49,171 bases of DNA from an uncultured Pirellulaceae bacterium (GCA_937928555.1 CALFWR010000013.1:1-49171), one strand, 5' to 3'. Positions 17,725 through 26,852 are shown, counted from the stretch's first letter. Translations and numbers: made by a program. The notes: generated by a model from the letters alone, not told the origin.

Positions 17725-19749
17725 TTATTCGAGTTCCAGCTGTTTGAACAGTGGCAGATGGCGGTAGTAGACTTCGAGAGTGCAGACGGCCATTGATGTT
17801 GTGTAAATGCGGCCGCCTTGTCTGCCCCATTTGAACTTGTCGGGGCTCCAGCTGCCGGGATAGCGACCACGAGTGCTTTGCGATTCGACAAGGACAGTGC
17901 GAATACGCTGGTTCCAGGTCTCCCAGGACTTGCCGCCGAAGTGATGCATCACCTGGGTGCCGTAGTACCAGTAGTAGACGTTTTTTTTGCGCGATGATGG
18001 CAAGTGGTTTTCGATCAGCCACTTGATGCCCGATTTGAGTCGCGGGTCGTCTTTGCGCCAGCCCAAGTACATGCGACACAGGAGTGCTTCGGCGGTCATG
18101 ACTTCGGAGACTTCGCGCCGCGGTTGGTAGCTGTACAGTGAGCCCCTGGGTAGCTCGCGATTTTTTGTGGCGACCGTATCAAGGAACAGGTCTGCCCGGA
18201 CTGCGGTTTGCTTGTCCATTTCGATATTCATGCCGGTGGCTTTGGCGCTTTGAATGGCCATCATCTGCCAGCCGAAAACGGAAGTGTCACCCGCTTGGCC
18301 GGGTCGGTATCGCCATCCGCCGCTGCGGTGTTGGGCTTGTTCGATAAATTTGATCGCCCTCTGGGCGGGATCAAAAAACTGCCGATCACCTGAGATCGCG
18401 AGGGCTTCGCAAAGCACAATGGTGGCTTGTCCGTGGGCGTACATGCCGGCGTTGGATTTGGCGCTGCCACGAAGGTCGCCGTCGAGTGACTGTTGTTCGA
18501 TCAGCCACTTCAGCCCCGATGCGACGGTGGACTTGTAGATTCCGAATTCGTGGGTTTGGCCGGCACCGAGAAAGGGAAGCAGTGCCAGGGCGGTGCCCAT
18601 CGTATCGCCCCGGTTTCCGGCTCGGTCGCTGCGATCGTAATCTTTCAGGCTCCATGAGCCGTCATCGTTTTGAACTGAAGCGAGCCAGCGAAGGCCGCGT
18701 GCGACGGAGGCTTCGGTGAGATTGGTGCCGCCTTCTTTGGTGACGATTTCGGCGCGGATGCGTGGGTCACGGGCGGCGAAGGACATCCGGTAGCCAGCTT
18801 TTTGAGTCACATTTTTGCGAACCGATTCGAGATCGGGCAGGCGGGCGGAGTTGTCGGGATCGACGCGAAGTTCGCGGGCGTCGCGGACCGCTCTGGCGAT
18901 TACTTTTCTTGTGTTGCTTCGGTCCAGGTCCATCTTGACCGCCATCGCCACGTCATCCTGAAGCGTGTCGAGCGGGTTTTCGGGACGGATGTCACCGCCG
19001 GTGGTGTCGGAGGGATCAAGGAAAGTGGTCAGTGTGATGGTTTCGAGTTGGGTGTTTGACTGCGAACTCAGAAAGATCATGGCGAGGATCAGAATGGCGA
19101 TCAGGTGCAGCAGAAAACTGACAAGCCATGCGGGGGTGATGCGGAAGGTGCGTCTGAGCAATCGTGCCAGGCGGGAGCCTTCAGTGAGTTGCTCGAGTTC
19201 AGAGTGGGCGGCATAGTCATCATCGCGCGGGGCGCGGTTGGTATTGATTGCCGGGGCGATCGTGTCCAGCGGTGATCTTGTGAAAAACTGTGCGGGCGTT
19301 GGCGGGGGTTTGGGGAGCGGCTTGCGTTGGGTTTTGGTTCCGGGAATTGCTTTTTCGATCTCGCGAACGGTGACTTCGTTGAGAGCCACCGATGCGGGGC
19401 AGCGCCAGCAGTCTGCCAGTCGCAGCCAAAGGCGGATGGTCATCGGAGCGTTGCATTGGGGGCACTGGCCAAGCAATGCGTTTCCGGAGCATTTGACTTT
19501 TCCCAGTTGAGTGGTGACGACGTGAGTGCAGGTCGCTGACAGGTCGTTGTCGTCCCGTAATTGAGTGTCGGTGGAAGGGTGCGAGCGGATGGAAACGCGG
19601 ACCGCTGCGGCAGAGTCGTTGCCTCGGATCTTGAAGAACCGGGGCTTGGCGTCGGTCAGGTTTGAGGACTCTGCACCGTCGCTGCAATGATCCTGCTCGG
19701 GGAGTGCGTCAAGCCTGGACTCGATTGCTTTGTCGAGCGAAAAAGTCAT
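17725..19749 (-). CDS. Zinc-ribbon, single-helix membrane protein with alpha-alpha-toroid (prenyltransferase/squalene-cyclase-like) domain
   Basis: The 674-residue protein starts at ATG 19749 (MTFSLDKAIESRLDALPEQ). Residues about 85-120 hold CPQC and CWRC pairs, a probable zinc ribbon. One membrane helix follows at about 203-226 (PAWLVSFLLHLIAILILAMI). The rest is an alpha-alpha toroid with repeated motifs such as GLRWLASVQNDDGSWSL, GLKWLIEQQSLDGDL, AIKFIEQAQHRSGGW and GIKWLIENHL. I see no DxDD or other cyclase catalytic acid motif, so it is probably not a terpene cyclase. By topology the ribbon is likely cytosolic and the toroid outside. Planctomycetes encode many toroid proteins of unknown role. 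It is followed eight bases later by folP. No strong ribosome site precedes the start. Confidence 0.72.
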   Translation of the reverse strand: MTFSLDKAIESRLDALPEQDHCSDGAESSNLTDAKPRFFKIRGNDSAAAVRVSIRSHPSTDTQLRDDNDLSATCTHVVTTQLGKVKCSGNALLGQCPQCNAPMTIRLWLRLADCWRCPASVALNEVTVREIEKAIPGTKTQRKPLPKPPPTPAQFFTRSPLDTIAPAINTNRAPRDDDYAAHSELEQLTEGSRLARLLRRTFRITPAWLVSFLLHLIAILILAMIFLSSQSNTQLETITLTTFLDPSDTTGGDIRPENPLDTLQDDVAMAVKMDLDRSNTRKVIARAVRDARELRVDPDNSARLPDLESVRKNVTQKAGYRMSFAARDPRIRAEIVTKEGGTNLTEASVARGLRWLASVQNDDGSWSLKDYDRSDRAGNRGDTMGTALALLPFLGAGQTHEFGIYKSTVASGLKWLIEQQSLDGDLRGSAKSNAGMYAHGQATIVLCEALAISGDRQFFDPAQRAIKFIEQAQHRSGGWRYRPGQAGDTSVFGWQMMAIQSAKATGMNIEMDKQTAVRADLFLDTVATKNRELPRGSLYSYQPRREVSEVMTAEALLCRMYLGWRKDDPRLKSGIKWLIENHLPSSRKKNVYYWYYGTQVMHHFGGKSWETWNQRIRTVLVESQSTRGRYPGSWSPDKFKWGRQGGRIYTTSMAVCTLEVYYRHLPLFKQLELE

Positions 19750-20233
19750 GGGTTCTGCGTGTTTGGGACAGTCATTGAACGCCCATTCTACCCAGCGGCA
19801 ACGGGATGCGTTCTGAAAAGCTGATTCAGGGGTCACGTACGTGGCTTGCGGTGCAAAAGGTCGCCTGAAATCGGAGCGAGGCGGGGCGATTTTTGTTGTT
19901 GCAGCGCGGCCATTTTTTAGAGCCCGAAAGCCGTCAGAAAAGACCTCTGCCGATTGCGAATTGGGCGAAAATCGGATAGAATCAAAGAGTTGCGGACGAG
20001 CCATGAAGTGTCGGTTTTTGCCGAATGAAAATGGCATTTGCGGATCTTCGGAGATGCAAAAACAATCGGTGCATGCGATGTGCCTTCGGCCGTTTGGATA
20101 TTGCAAAAATTGACGGTCGGTTTCTTTGTGATTTTGAGTGACATTTTGCATCTGCTAGGCAAACGTCTGGGGTTGCTGTCATTGATCATTTTGAGTCCGC
20201 AGCGATCCATTTTGACATTTACGGGGACTGACT
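19750..20233. other. Intergenic region between divergent genes
   Basis: The 484-base gap separates the toroid gene (-) from gyrA (+). Open frames through it give no convincing protein; the longer minus-strand frame reaching 20151 has no family-like sequence before residue 135. A well-spaced sigma-70-like promoter for gyrA lies at 19954-19982. No tRNA or hairpin terminator was found. Confidence 0.5.
19954..19982 (+). promoter_or_regulatory. Candidate sigma-70 promoter for gyrA
   Basis: TTGCGA (19954-19959) and TAGAAT (19977-19982) are separated by exactly 17 bases, matching the consensus TTGACA-17-TATAAT in 8 of 12 positions. It would give a leader of roughly 245 nt before the gyrA start. Confidence 0.42.
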
Positions 20234-23077
20234 TTGTCAACCGACTTGCCTGAAAACGACGAAAACGAACCCACTGGCGACAATGGCTCGGGCGGCACGC
20301 CGCCGGGGACCGGTTTTGTGGAAATGCCGATCGAGGACGAGTTAAAGAACTCGTACCTGACGTACGCGATGAGCGTGATCGTCTCCCGTGCGCTGCCCGA
20401 TGTTCGCGATGGGCTCAAGCCATCCCAGCGCCGCATTCTTGTGGCGATGAACGATTTGAATCTGACGCCGGGTGCGGCGCGGGTCAAGTGCGCCAAGATC
20501 TCCGGTGACACCAGCGGTAACTATCACCCTCACGGTGAAAGTATCGTTTATCCGACGCTTGTTCGTATGGCCCAGGAATGGAACATGCGTCACGTGTTGG
20601 TCGACAAGCAGGGTAACTTTGGTTCGATCGCTGGTTTGCCTCCGGCGGCGATGCGATATACCGAAGCTCGCATGTCGGCGTTTGCGTCGATGATGATGGA
20701 GGACTTGAAGCTCGATACGGTGGACTTTACGCCGACCTACGACGAGCGTCGCTTGGAGCCCACGGTTTTGCCGGCCAAGTTCCCCAACTTGCTGGTCAAC
20801 GGTTCCAGCGGGATCGCGGTTTCGATGGCCACCTCGATTCCGCCTCACAATCTGGGTGAGGTTTGCGATGCGATCGACATGGTGATCGACAACCCGGATT
20901 CGACGATTCACGAAATCATGACCGTGTTGCCGGGTCCGGACTTTCCGACCGGCGGCATGATCTGTGGTCGGGCGGGAATTCTCAAAGCCTATCACAACGG
21001 GCGCAGTTCGATTCCGGTTCGGGCGATTTGCGAGATTGAGGAATACAAAAAGAACAACCGCACGCGGACGCGGATTGTTGTTTCGGAGCTTCCGTATCAG
21101 CAGACGCGCGACGGGGTGGTCGAAAAGATTGCCAACCTGGTCAAAACCGGCAAGGTCAAAGGCATTTCCGAGATCAAGGATCTGAGTGATCTCAAGGAAC
21201 CGGTGAAGCTGTGGATCGAGGTCAAATCCGATGCCGATCCGGAGATTGTGCTTAATCAGCTGTATCAGTTTTCGCCATTGCAGACATCGTTTTCGATGAA
21301 CTTTATGGCGTTGGTCGATGGCAAGCCTCGCGAGCTGACGATCAAGGACTTTTTGACCGAATTCATCCGTCACCGGATCAACGTCATCCGTCGTCGCACG
21401 CAGTTTTTGCTGAACCGTGCCCGGCGTCAGAAGCACGTGCTCGAAGGCTTGTTGTTGGCGTTGGCTGACATCGACAAAATCATCGCGGTGATTCGCGCGT
21501 CCAAGACCCAGGCGGAGGCCAAGAAGGGACTGATGGGCATCGAGTGCCCGGCTTCGATGCTTGAAAGGGCGCTTGGCGAGGACGGGTTCAAGGTCTTCAA
21601 GGAAGAGCGTGGCGAGTCGGACGTTTACAATCTGACTGCGGTTCAGTCGGATGCAATTCTGAAGATGACATTGGGCCAGTTGGTCAACTTGGAGCAAGAG
21701 AAGCTTCAGGGTCAGCACAAGAATCTGCTGGACGAGATTAACGAGTACATGCGAATTCTCTCGGACGAGGCCAACATCCGGGCGATCATCAAGGATGACC
21801 TTGCCGAGATCCGTCGAAAGCATGCGGACAAGCGGCGGACGCGTTTGTCTACCGAAGAGGTCGGCAACATTGACCTGGAAGAGTTGATCGAAGAAGAGAA
21901 CATGGTGGTCTCGATCAGCCACTCGGGCTACATCAAGCGAACTGCCGTCAGCACGTATCGGACTCAGGCTCGCGGCGGCACGGGGCTTAAGGGTGCGTCC
22001 ACCGAAGACGAGGATCCGATCGAGCACGTGTTTGCTTGTAGCACACACGATTACCTGTTGTTCTTTACCAGTCGCGGCAAAGTCCACTGGCTGAAGGTCC
22101 ATCAGTTGCCGCAGTTGGCTCGCGAAAGTCGCGGGCGGGCGATCGTGAACCTGATCACTCTGGAAAAGGAAGAGAAAGTCGCGGCGTGTCGCGCGATTCG
22201 GGACTTCTCTGCGGCAGACCATTATCTGACGATGTGTACGGCCAAAGGTCTGGTCAAGAAAACGGAGCTGTCAAAGTATGGTCGTCCACGCGCCGGCGGG
22301 ATCATTGCGATCAAGCTGCGGGATGACGATCAATTGATTGACGTGATTGTCACCAAGAAAGGCGACGAGCTTCTCCTGTGTACCGCCGACGGGATGGCGA
22401 TTCGATTTAACGAGTCCGACGCAAGGCCGATGGGTCGCAACACCAGCGGCGTCAAAGGCATCAGCCTTTCGAAGGACGACGAGGTGGTCGGGATGCGGGT
22501 TGCCGATCCGACCGCGACTTTGCTTACCGCTTGCGAAAAAGGCTACGGCAAGCGGACTCCGTTCGGTCCCAACGCGGCGGACCTTTCGGAGGAGGACGAG
22601 TCCAGCAGCAGTTCACGCTACCGGACGCAGAACCGTGGCGGTAAGGGCCTTCGTGATATCAAAACCACTGACCGTAACGGCCGCGTGATCGGAATTTCTT
22701 CGGTCAACGAGGATGATGAGTTGTTGCTGATGACCGCCCGGGGCAAAATCCAGCGGATCAAGTGTTCAGAGATCAGCGTGATTGGGCGCAACACTCAAGG
22801 CGTCCGCATCATGAGACTCAAGGACGACGATACTTTGGCGACGATCGTTCGCGTGCCTCGTGATGAGATTGGCAGCGGCGATGAAAGCGAAGTGGTTGGC
22901 GCGGGTACGCCGGTGATCGATGTTGCCGCTGCGACCCCGGGGACCGATGACAATTCCACCAGCGATCCGACCACCGATGAGGACGCATCCGACAATGGCT
23001 CATCTGACAATGGCGCATCTGACAATGGCCCAGCCGAGGGTGGTGCAGACGACGCTGCCCAGGATGAACAGTCGTAA
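20234..23077 (+). CDS. gyrA: DNA gyrase subunit A
   Basis: The 947-residue protein is the breakage-reunion subunit of DNA gyrase. The family domain begins at MPIEDELKNSYLTYAMSVIV (residue 31), after a low-complexity extension from TTG 20234. ATG 20324 is an alternative start. The catalytic Tyr is Y142 in AAMRYTEAR (E. coli Y122; offset 20). In the quinolone region Ser83 is conserved (S103), Asp82 is Glu and Asp87 is Pro (P107). GSIDGD is replaced by GSIAGLPP. The C-terminal beta-pinwheel has a GyrA box, QNRGGKG, and a first-blade variant QARGGTG, which favours gyrase over topoisomerase IV. The tail is acidic with three ASDNG-type repeats. gyrB is not in the window. Confidence 0.95.
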   Translation: MSTDLPENDENEPTGDNGSGGTPPGTGFVEMPIEDELKNSYLTYAMSVIVSRALPDVRDGLKPSQRRILVAMNDLNLTPGAARVKCAKISGDTSGNYHPHGESIVYPTLVRMAQEWNMRHVLVDKQGNFGSIAGLPPAAMRYTEARMSAFASMMMEDLKLDTVDFTPTYDERRLEPTVLPAKFPNLLVNGSSGIAVSMATSIPPHNLGEVCDAIDMVIDNPDSTIHEIMTVLPGPDFPTGGMICGRAGILKAYHNGRSSIPVRAICEIEEYKKNNRTRTRIVVSELPYQQTRDGVVEKIANLVKTGKVKGISEIKDLSDLKEPVKLWIEVKSDADPEIVLNQLYQFSPLQTSFSMNFMALVDGKPRELTIKDFLTEFIRHRINVIRRRTQFLLNRARRQKHVLEGLLLALADIDKIIAVIRASKTQAEAKKGLMGIECPASMLERALGEDGFKVFKEERGESDVYNLTAVQSDAILKMTLGQLVNLEQEKLQGQHKNLLDEINEYMRILSDEANIRAIIKDDLAEIRRKHADKRRTRLSTEEVGNIDLEELIEEENMVVSISHSGYIKRTAVSTYRTQARGGTGLKGASTEDEDPIEHVFACSTHDYLLFFTSRGKVHWLKVHQLPQLARESRGRAIVNLITLEKEEKVAACRAIRDFSAADHYLTMCTAKGLVKKTELSKYGRPRAGGIIAIKLRDDDQLIDVIVTKKGDELLLCTADGMAIRFNESDARPMGRNTSGVKGISLSKDDEVVGMRVADPTATLLTACEKGYGKRTPFGPNAADLSEEDESSSSSRYRTQNRGGKGLRDIKTTDRNGRVIGISSVNEDDELLLMTARGKIQRIKCSEISVIGRNTQGVRIMRLKDDDTLATIVRVPRDEIGSGDESEVVGAGTPVIDVAAATPGTDDNSTSDPTTDEDASDNGSSDNGASDNGPAEGGADDAAQDEQS
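22985..23029 (+). repeat. Three 15-bp tandem repeats in the gyrA tail
   Basis: Units 22985-22999, 23000-23014 and 23015-23029 share (G/T)CATC(C/T)GACAATGGC and encode the ASDNG-like repeats of the disordered acidic tail. The unit keeps frame, so copy number could vary without breaking the gene. Confidence 0.75.
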
Positions 23078-23165
23078 CGACTTGAATCGTTTGGAGTTGG
23101 CGCGAGGTCACCGAGACAGCCGGGAGTTAGAGTTGCAGTTGGTAGCTCGCCCCTTCGGAGGTGTG

Positions 23166-23355
23166 AACCCGGATTATTCACGAGGCGTGGGCGTCAGAAT
23201 CAGTTCCGGCACTGATCCGCGACTCGGATGCGTTGAAACGATCGCTGTGGTTTTTCATCTACCGGATGATTCACATTTCTTGTTGAAATTCATCTTTTCC
23301 TTTGCCTCTGTTGGCCAGAGGTAGAATCGACGCCCGTCGTCGTGAATAGTCCGGG
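23166..23355 (-). repeat. Dispersed MITE-like repeat, copy B (190 bp, reversed)
   Basis: This copy runs opposite to copy A: it starts with the right-type end, CCCGGATTATTCACGAGGCG, and ends with CGTCGTGAATAGTCCGGG. The interior is the reverse complement of copies A, D and E with scattered changes. It lies 88 bp after gyrA and 99 bp before the ferredoxin gene. The rest of 23078-23454 shows no gene. Confidence 0.85.
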
Positions 23356-23454
23356 TTGAGAAACGGGGTACTTAACAGGGCGTCAGGCAACTTTTTCCCT
23401 GAACAAATCAAACCGGACTGATAAACTGGAGACTCGCGAACCCCGGAATCACTC

Positions 23455-24489
23455 ATGGCACGACTGTCAGTAGTAATCTCTCAAAGCCCCAGCAAGAATC
23501 CCAAAAAGAAAAAGCTGGAAGAAGACATCGTCATGGGGCTGATGCTCCAGTCAGGCATCGACGTGACGGTCGTGCCCAATCTTTACGATATCAAACCCGA
23601 TTCGACCGGCATGCTGGCGATGCAAAAGCTCGGCGGCAACCTTGTGGTCGTCTCGTGGCTTTACGAGCGGGCGGCCCACTGGGTGCTGGACCGGAACCAG
23701 ATTCACGGTCACATCGGCAAAGTCCTGCTGCAAAACGAGGACGACGATGAAGACGATGACGAGGAAAGCGACGCGGACAAATCGGAAGACGACGACAAGG
23801 ACCGCGTCATTGATCAACGTGAACTGCCCAACCGTCGGATCTATTGCCTTGATCTGAAGGCATCGACAAAGCCCAACGACTTCGTTGACGAGATCCAGCG
23901 CATCCACAGGGAGAACTCGGTCAAAGTCGTGGGGCTTGGCGGCGGTTCACCCGCTCCCGCGAAGCCGCTGGCGGTGGTTCCGGCGACGGATGCTGTTGCT
24001 TCAAATGAATCACCTGTTCAGCGTTTTGAGGAAACCGACGGCAGGCGTTGGTATCCGGTCATTGATTACAGTCGCTGCACCAATTGTATGGAGTGCATCG
24101 ACTTCTGCCTGTTTGGTGTGTACGGCGTGGATCGGATCGACACGATTCTGGTCGAACAGCCAGACAACTGCCGCAAGGGCTGTCCGGCTTGCAGTCGGGT
24201 TTGTCCGGAGAATGCGATCATGTTTCCGCAGCACAAGACGCCGGCGATCGCGGGATCTTCGGACGCTGCGGCGAGTCTCAAGATTGACCTTTCCCAGCTT
24301 TTCGGCGCTCCGGAGAGTGGAAAGTCGGCTGAAGAGATTGCGGCCATCGAACGCGACGAACAACTGGTCCTTGCAGGCCGCGATGCCGTTGGCATGGACG
24401 GGCTCAAGAAACGTCAGACAGGCCGCGACACAGGCCCCAAAGACGACCTCGACGCCCTGGTAGACGAGCTGAACGACCTTGACGTGTAG
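23455..24489 (+). CDS. 2[4Fe-4S] ferredoxin-like protein with acidic insert
   Basis: The 344-residue protein has two cysteine clusters: CTNCMECIDFC (CxxCxxCxxxC, about residues 207-217) and CRKGCPACSRVCP (CxxxCxxCxxxCP, about 238-250), as expected for two [4Fe-4S] clusters. The first lacks the usual Pro after the fourth Cys. Residues 1-90 form an N-terminal region I cannot name. It is followed by a very acidic stretch at about 95-117 (EDDDEDDDEESDADKSEDDD). No membrane segment or signal peptide is seen, so it is probably cytosolic. An electron-transfer role follows from the clusters; partner and reaction are unknown. ATG 23455 follows CCGGAATCACTC. The next gene starts 340 bp later and is probably separate. 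Confidence 0.78.
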   Translation: MARLSVVISQSPSKNPKKKKLEEDIVMGLMLQSGIDVTVVPNLYDIKPDSTGMLAMQKLGGNLVVVSWLYERAAHWVLDRNQIHGHIGKVLLQNEDDDEDDDEESDADKSEDDDKDRVIDQRELPNRRIYCLDLKASTKPNDFVDEIQRIHRENSVKVVGLGGGSPAPAKPLAVVPATDAVASNESPVQRFEETDGRRWYPVIDYSRCTNCMECIDFCLFGVYGVDRIDTILVEQPDNCRKGCPACSRVCPENAIMFPQHKTPAIAGSSDAAASLKIDLSQLFGAPESGKSAEEIAAIERDEQLVLAGRDAVGMDGLKKRQTGRDTGPKDDLDALVDELNDLDV

Positions 24490-24829
24490 ATAATTTGTAC
24501 CGGTGAATCGAAGCGATGAAAACATCGCTACGCCAATCCATATTTTTTGCCCGATGTGCAATCGCTATGAGTTGCTTGGCCAGTGAATTTCCAGGCCCAT
24601 TGGGTGGCTGCTACCGGTAAACTTTAGCTGATCGACACGACACAACCGCGAATCGGCCAACCGGCTCAAGAGCGGTAACTTCGATTGCGACAGCTGGTGC
24701 GATTAAGTCGATGGTGCCAGTGAAACTACGGCGTAAATGCGCCGCGGCGGGCTGGCAACAAGATCCTTCAGCGGCGTGACTGAAGAAATACAGTCTGGCC
24801 CGTGCCCCAATAGGAACAGGTGGTTCAAA
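24490..24829. other. Intergenic spacer with a probable terminator
   Basis: No gene is supported in these 340 bases. The start holds a hairpin and T-run (see 24512-24547). The rest is AT/GC-mixed sequence that could contain the promoter of the secreted protein at 24830. I found no riboswitch-like pattern I could name. Confidence 0.5.
24512..24547 (+). terminator. Probable terminator after the ferredoxin-like gene
   Basis: AGCGATG (24512-24518) and CATCGCT (24523-24529) form a 7-bp stem with an AAAA loop. A TTTTTT run follows 12 bases later at 24542-24547, farther than in a standard intrinsic terminator. Confidence 0.4.
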
Positions 24830-26509
24830 ATGACCCTGAAACTCAGAGACATCCTGCTGACTGCGATTTTTGCGGTCTTCGTTGCTTGGCCGACAATCGC
24901 CAGTGCGCAGCTCCCGTTTGACAACGTTCCCGAGCCTGATAACTCGGGCGATCAAGACCGTCCTCTGCGTCCGGTCGATGCAGCTTCGGGTGCTTTTGGG
25001 GCACGGCCGCAGGACGATGAGATTGAAACTCGCGAACCGGTCCAGCCGGTTTCGGTCAAGCAACAGTTCGCCGGTTGGCAGGAAGCGGGCGACGTCGAAG
25101 GCGATCGTCTTTCGGATTCACTTCGCGCCAACTGGGTGATGCTTGATCGCAATGGCCAGTTCAGTGGAACAGTTCGCGGCATCGAAGGTGCCGAAGTTCC
25201 CGGGATGACTGTCTTTTTGATGAACCGTGGTCGGCTGGTGAAAACTGCTGCGGTTCAGGAAGACGGTTCGTTCACGTTCACCAACGTTCAACGCGGATCT
25301 TACTCGTTTGTGGGATGGGGCGACAAAGCTTTCTTTTGCTTTGGTGCCAACATCCTCAACTACAATCCGGATGCGGACTCAAGCACTCCAACATCGGTTG
25401 ATGTTCTTGCGTTTCAGAACGAAACGACCATCAACACGGACTGGATTCGGTACTTTACCCCCAACACTTCGTTTCGTGTCTACGGTGCGTACGAATCTGG
25501 CGAAGGTGTGGACGATCCGGATCATCTTTATGGCTTTGAAGGCCTAACCGAGCACGCTGTCAGAGCGACCGCTTCGACATCCGTTGGCGCGGTTCCTGTG
25601 TCTCTGGATTCGCGTGGGCGAATGGTCGGCCGAGTTCACCAGATGAACGCCATCAGTGGCCGTCCGGTCGATGTGCGTACCACCAAAGTGATGCTCCTTA
25701 AAGGCGACGATGTTGTCGGATCAACATCGACAGACAACTTTGGCATTTTTCAGTTTGCTGACGTCCCATTGGGAACTTACGGGCTGGTTGCGGTAAGCGT
25801 TGACGGCGTCGGCAGCGTTGGCATCGAAGTTGTCGAAGAGTCAGAGTCTGCCATTCAGATCGACGCTGATGGGCTTCGTGACGTGACGGACGCCTCTGCC
25901 CGTCCTTTTGACTTCTGCATGGTCACATCGGAAACCGTTGGCTGGTTGAACCACTACGCGGACGAGGTCGCTTACCGTCGTGCGATTCTTGCACCACGCC
26001 GCCCCGCCGATCCCCGGCAGCAGTTGACCGATCCGGTTTGCCCAACCTGCAACGGAATCATGGGTCACAATGGTTGCGCTCACTGTGGCCGCAACGGCGC
26101 AAATCCCAACTGTCGCAATCCCAATATCAGCTTCGGCCAATGGCAGGCTTCGGGCTGTGGCAGCGTTAACAGCAGGCCTTTGGCGGTTCGGTTGGGTGAA
26201 AAAATTCGTGACGGCGTTGAAGGACTTGATGCCCGTTTTGAAAGAGCGTTCTACGGTGACAGTCTTGGAGGTCAGGGCTTTGGAACTCCCAACGGCGGCG
26301 TCGGCAACGGAGTCGGTGGAGGCGGTGCGGCCAACCAGGGATTTGCTCCTCAGGGAGGACAGTCGCCACAGGCAGCGCCCGCAGGATCGAACCAGTTCCT
26401 GAATCCTCCGCCTGCGGCAGGTGGTTCGCAATCACGCAACTCCCTTCCGGGAGCCCGCCCTGTCACGCGACGAATCGGCAGTACGCCACCGATTGTGCGA
26501 CGTCGCTAG
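24830..26509 (+). CDS. Secreted protein with carboxypeptidase-regulatory-like domains
   Basis: The 559-residue protein begins with a signal peptide (MTLKLRDILLTAIFAVFVAW, cleaved near ASAQL), so I chose ATG 24830, not the open frame start at 24737. Two segments resemble carboxypeptidase regulatory-like (CarboxypepD_reg) beta-sandwich domains. One is FSGTVRGIEGAEVPG with GSFTFTNVQRGSYSFVGWG (about residues 106-165). The other is GRMVGRVHQMNAISGRPVDV with GIFQFADVPLGTYGLVAVSV (about 263-330). A cysteine-rich patch follows (CPTCNGIMGHNGCAHCGRNG), then a Gly/Asn/Gln-rich tail. The second domain ends in EVVEESESAIQI. Function is unknown; such sandwiches often act as adhesion or structural modules on the cell surface. 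Confidence 0.68.
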   Translation: MTLKLRDILLTAIFAVFVAWPTIASAQLPFDNVPEPDNSGDQDRPLRPVDAASGAFGARPQDDEIETREPVQPVSVKQQFAGWQEAGDVEGDRLSDSLRANWVMLDRNGQFSGTVRGIEGAEVPGMTVFLMNRGRLVKTAAVQEDGSFTFTNVQRGSYSFVGWGDKAFFCFGANILNYNPDADSSTPTSVDVLAFQNETTINTDWIRYFTPNTSFRVYGAYESGEGVDDPDHLYGFEGLTEHAVRATASTSVGAVPVSLDSRGRMVGRVHQMNAISGRPVDVRTTKVMLLKGDDVVGSTSTDNFGIFQFADVPLGTYGLVAVSVDGVGSVGIEVVEESESAIQIDADGLRDVTDASARPFDFCMVTSETVGWLNHYADEVAYRRAILAPRRPADPRQQLTDPVCPTCNGIMGHNGCAHCGRNGANPNCRNPNISFGQWQASGCGSVNSRPLAVRLGEKIRDGVEGLDARFERAFYGDSLGGQGFGTPNGGVGNGVGGGGAANQGFAPQGGQSPQAAPAGSNQFLNPPPAAGGSQSRNSLPGARPVTRRIGSTPPIVRRR

Positions 26510-26688
26510 TGCCCTGTTCCGCCTTGGAATTAGGATTGCATTTTTAAGTAACACGCCTCTCCGGGGCGTAAAAACTCGACTCGGAGAGGCTGTGATTTTG
26601 TTCACCGCAATGCCAATGCCCTGCCTTTGGCAACGTCAGACGCGTAACGCTTCCCGGCGGTGAACCGCCGGCCCTCCCAGACCCTGAT

Positions 26689-26724
26689 GGGAGGGTGATC
26701 GAAAAAGGGAGGGTGATCGAAAAA
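26689..26724. repeat. Perfect 18-bp tandem duplication
   Basis: GGGAGGGTGATCGAAAAA occurs twice, at 26689-26706 and 26707-26724. The first copy supplies the right arm of the hairpin with CCCTCCC at 26672-26678, and the second copy offers an alternative arm. Confidence 0.8.
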
Positions 26725-26818
26725 GTCATCGCCTCGGCGAGTTGAGTTACTTAACGGGCAACCTTGGCTGTTTCGGTGCACTGGTTCGCGGCGCGTCCGT
26801 CGATGGCAACAGGAAATA

Positions 26819-26852
26819 AAAAACCCCGGAGGTTTCGGCCCCCGGGGTTTTT
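26819..26852. terminator. Strong bidirectional intrinsic terminator
   Basis: AAAAACCCCGG (26819-26829) and CCGGGGTTTTT (26842-26852) form a perfect 11-bp inverted repeat. The A/T arms supply a U-run in both directions. It lies between the converging secreted-protein genes ending at 26509 (+) and 26876 (-) and should stop transcripts from both. Confidence 0.85.

Noticed and set aside
17717-18079. N-terminal extension of folP in the open frame up to 18079
   Set aside because: It overlaps the end of the upstream toroid gene and does not resemble DHPS; ATG 17716 fits the family and the eight-base spacing.
19750-20151. Extension of the toroid protein up to 20151
   Set aside because: The extra 134 residues look like random translation and include the region of the gyrA promoter candidate.
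20342-22222. A 626-residue open frame antisense to gyrA
   Set aside because: It is an exact shadow of gyrA codons and gives no recognisable protein, while the plus-strand frame is a certain GyrA.
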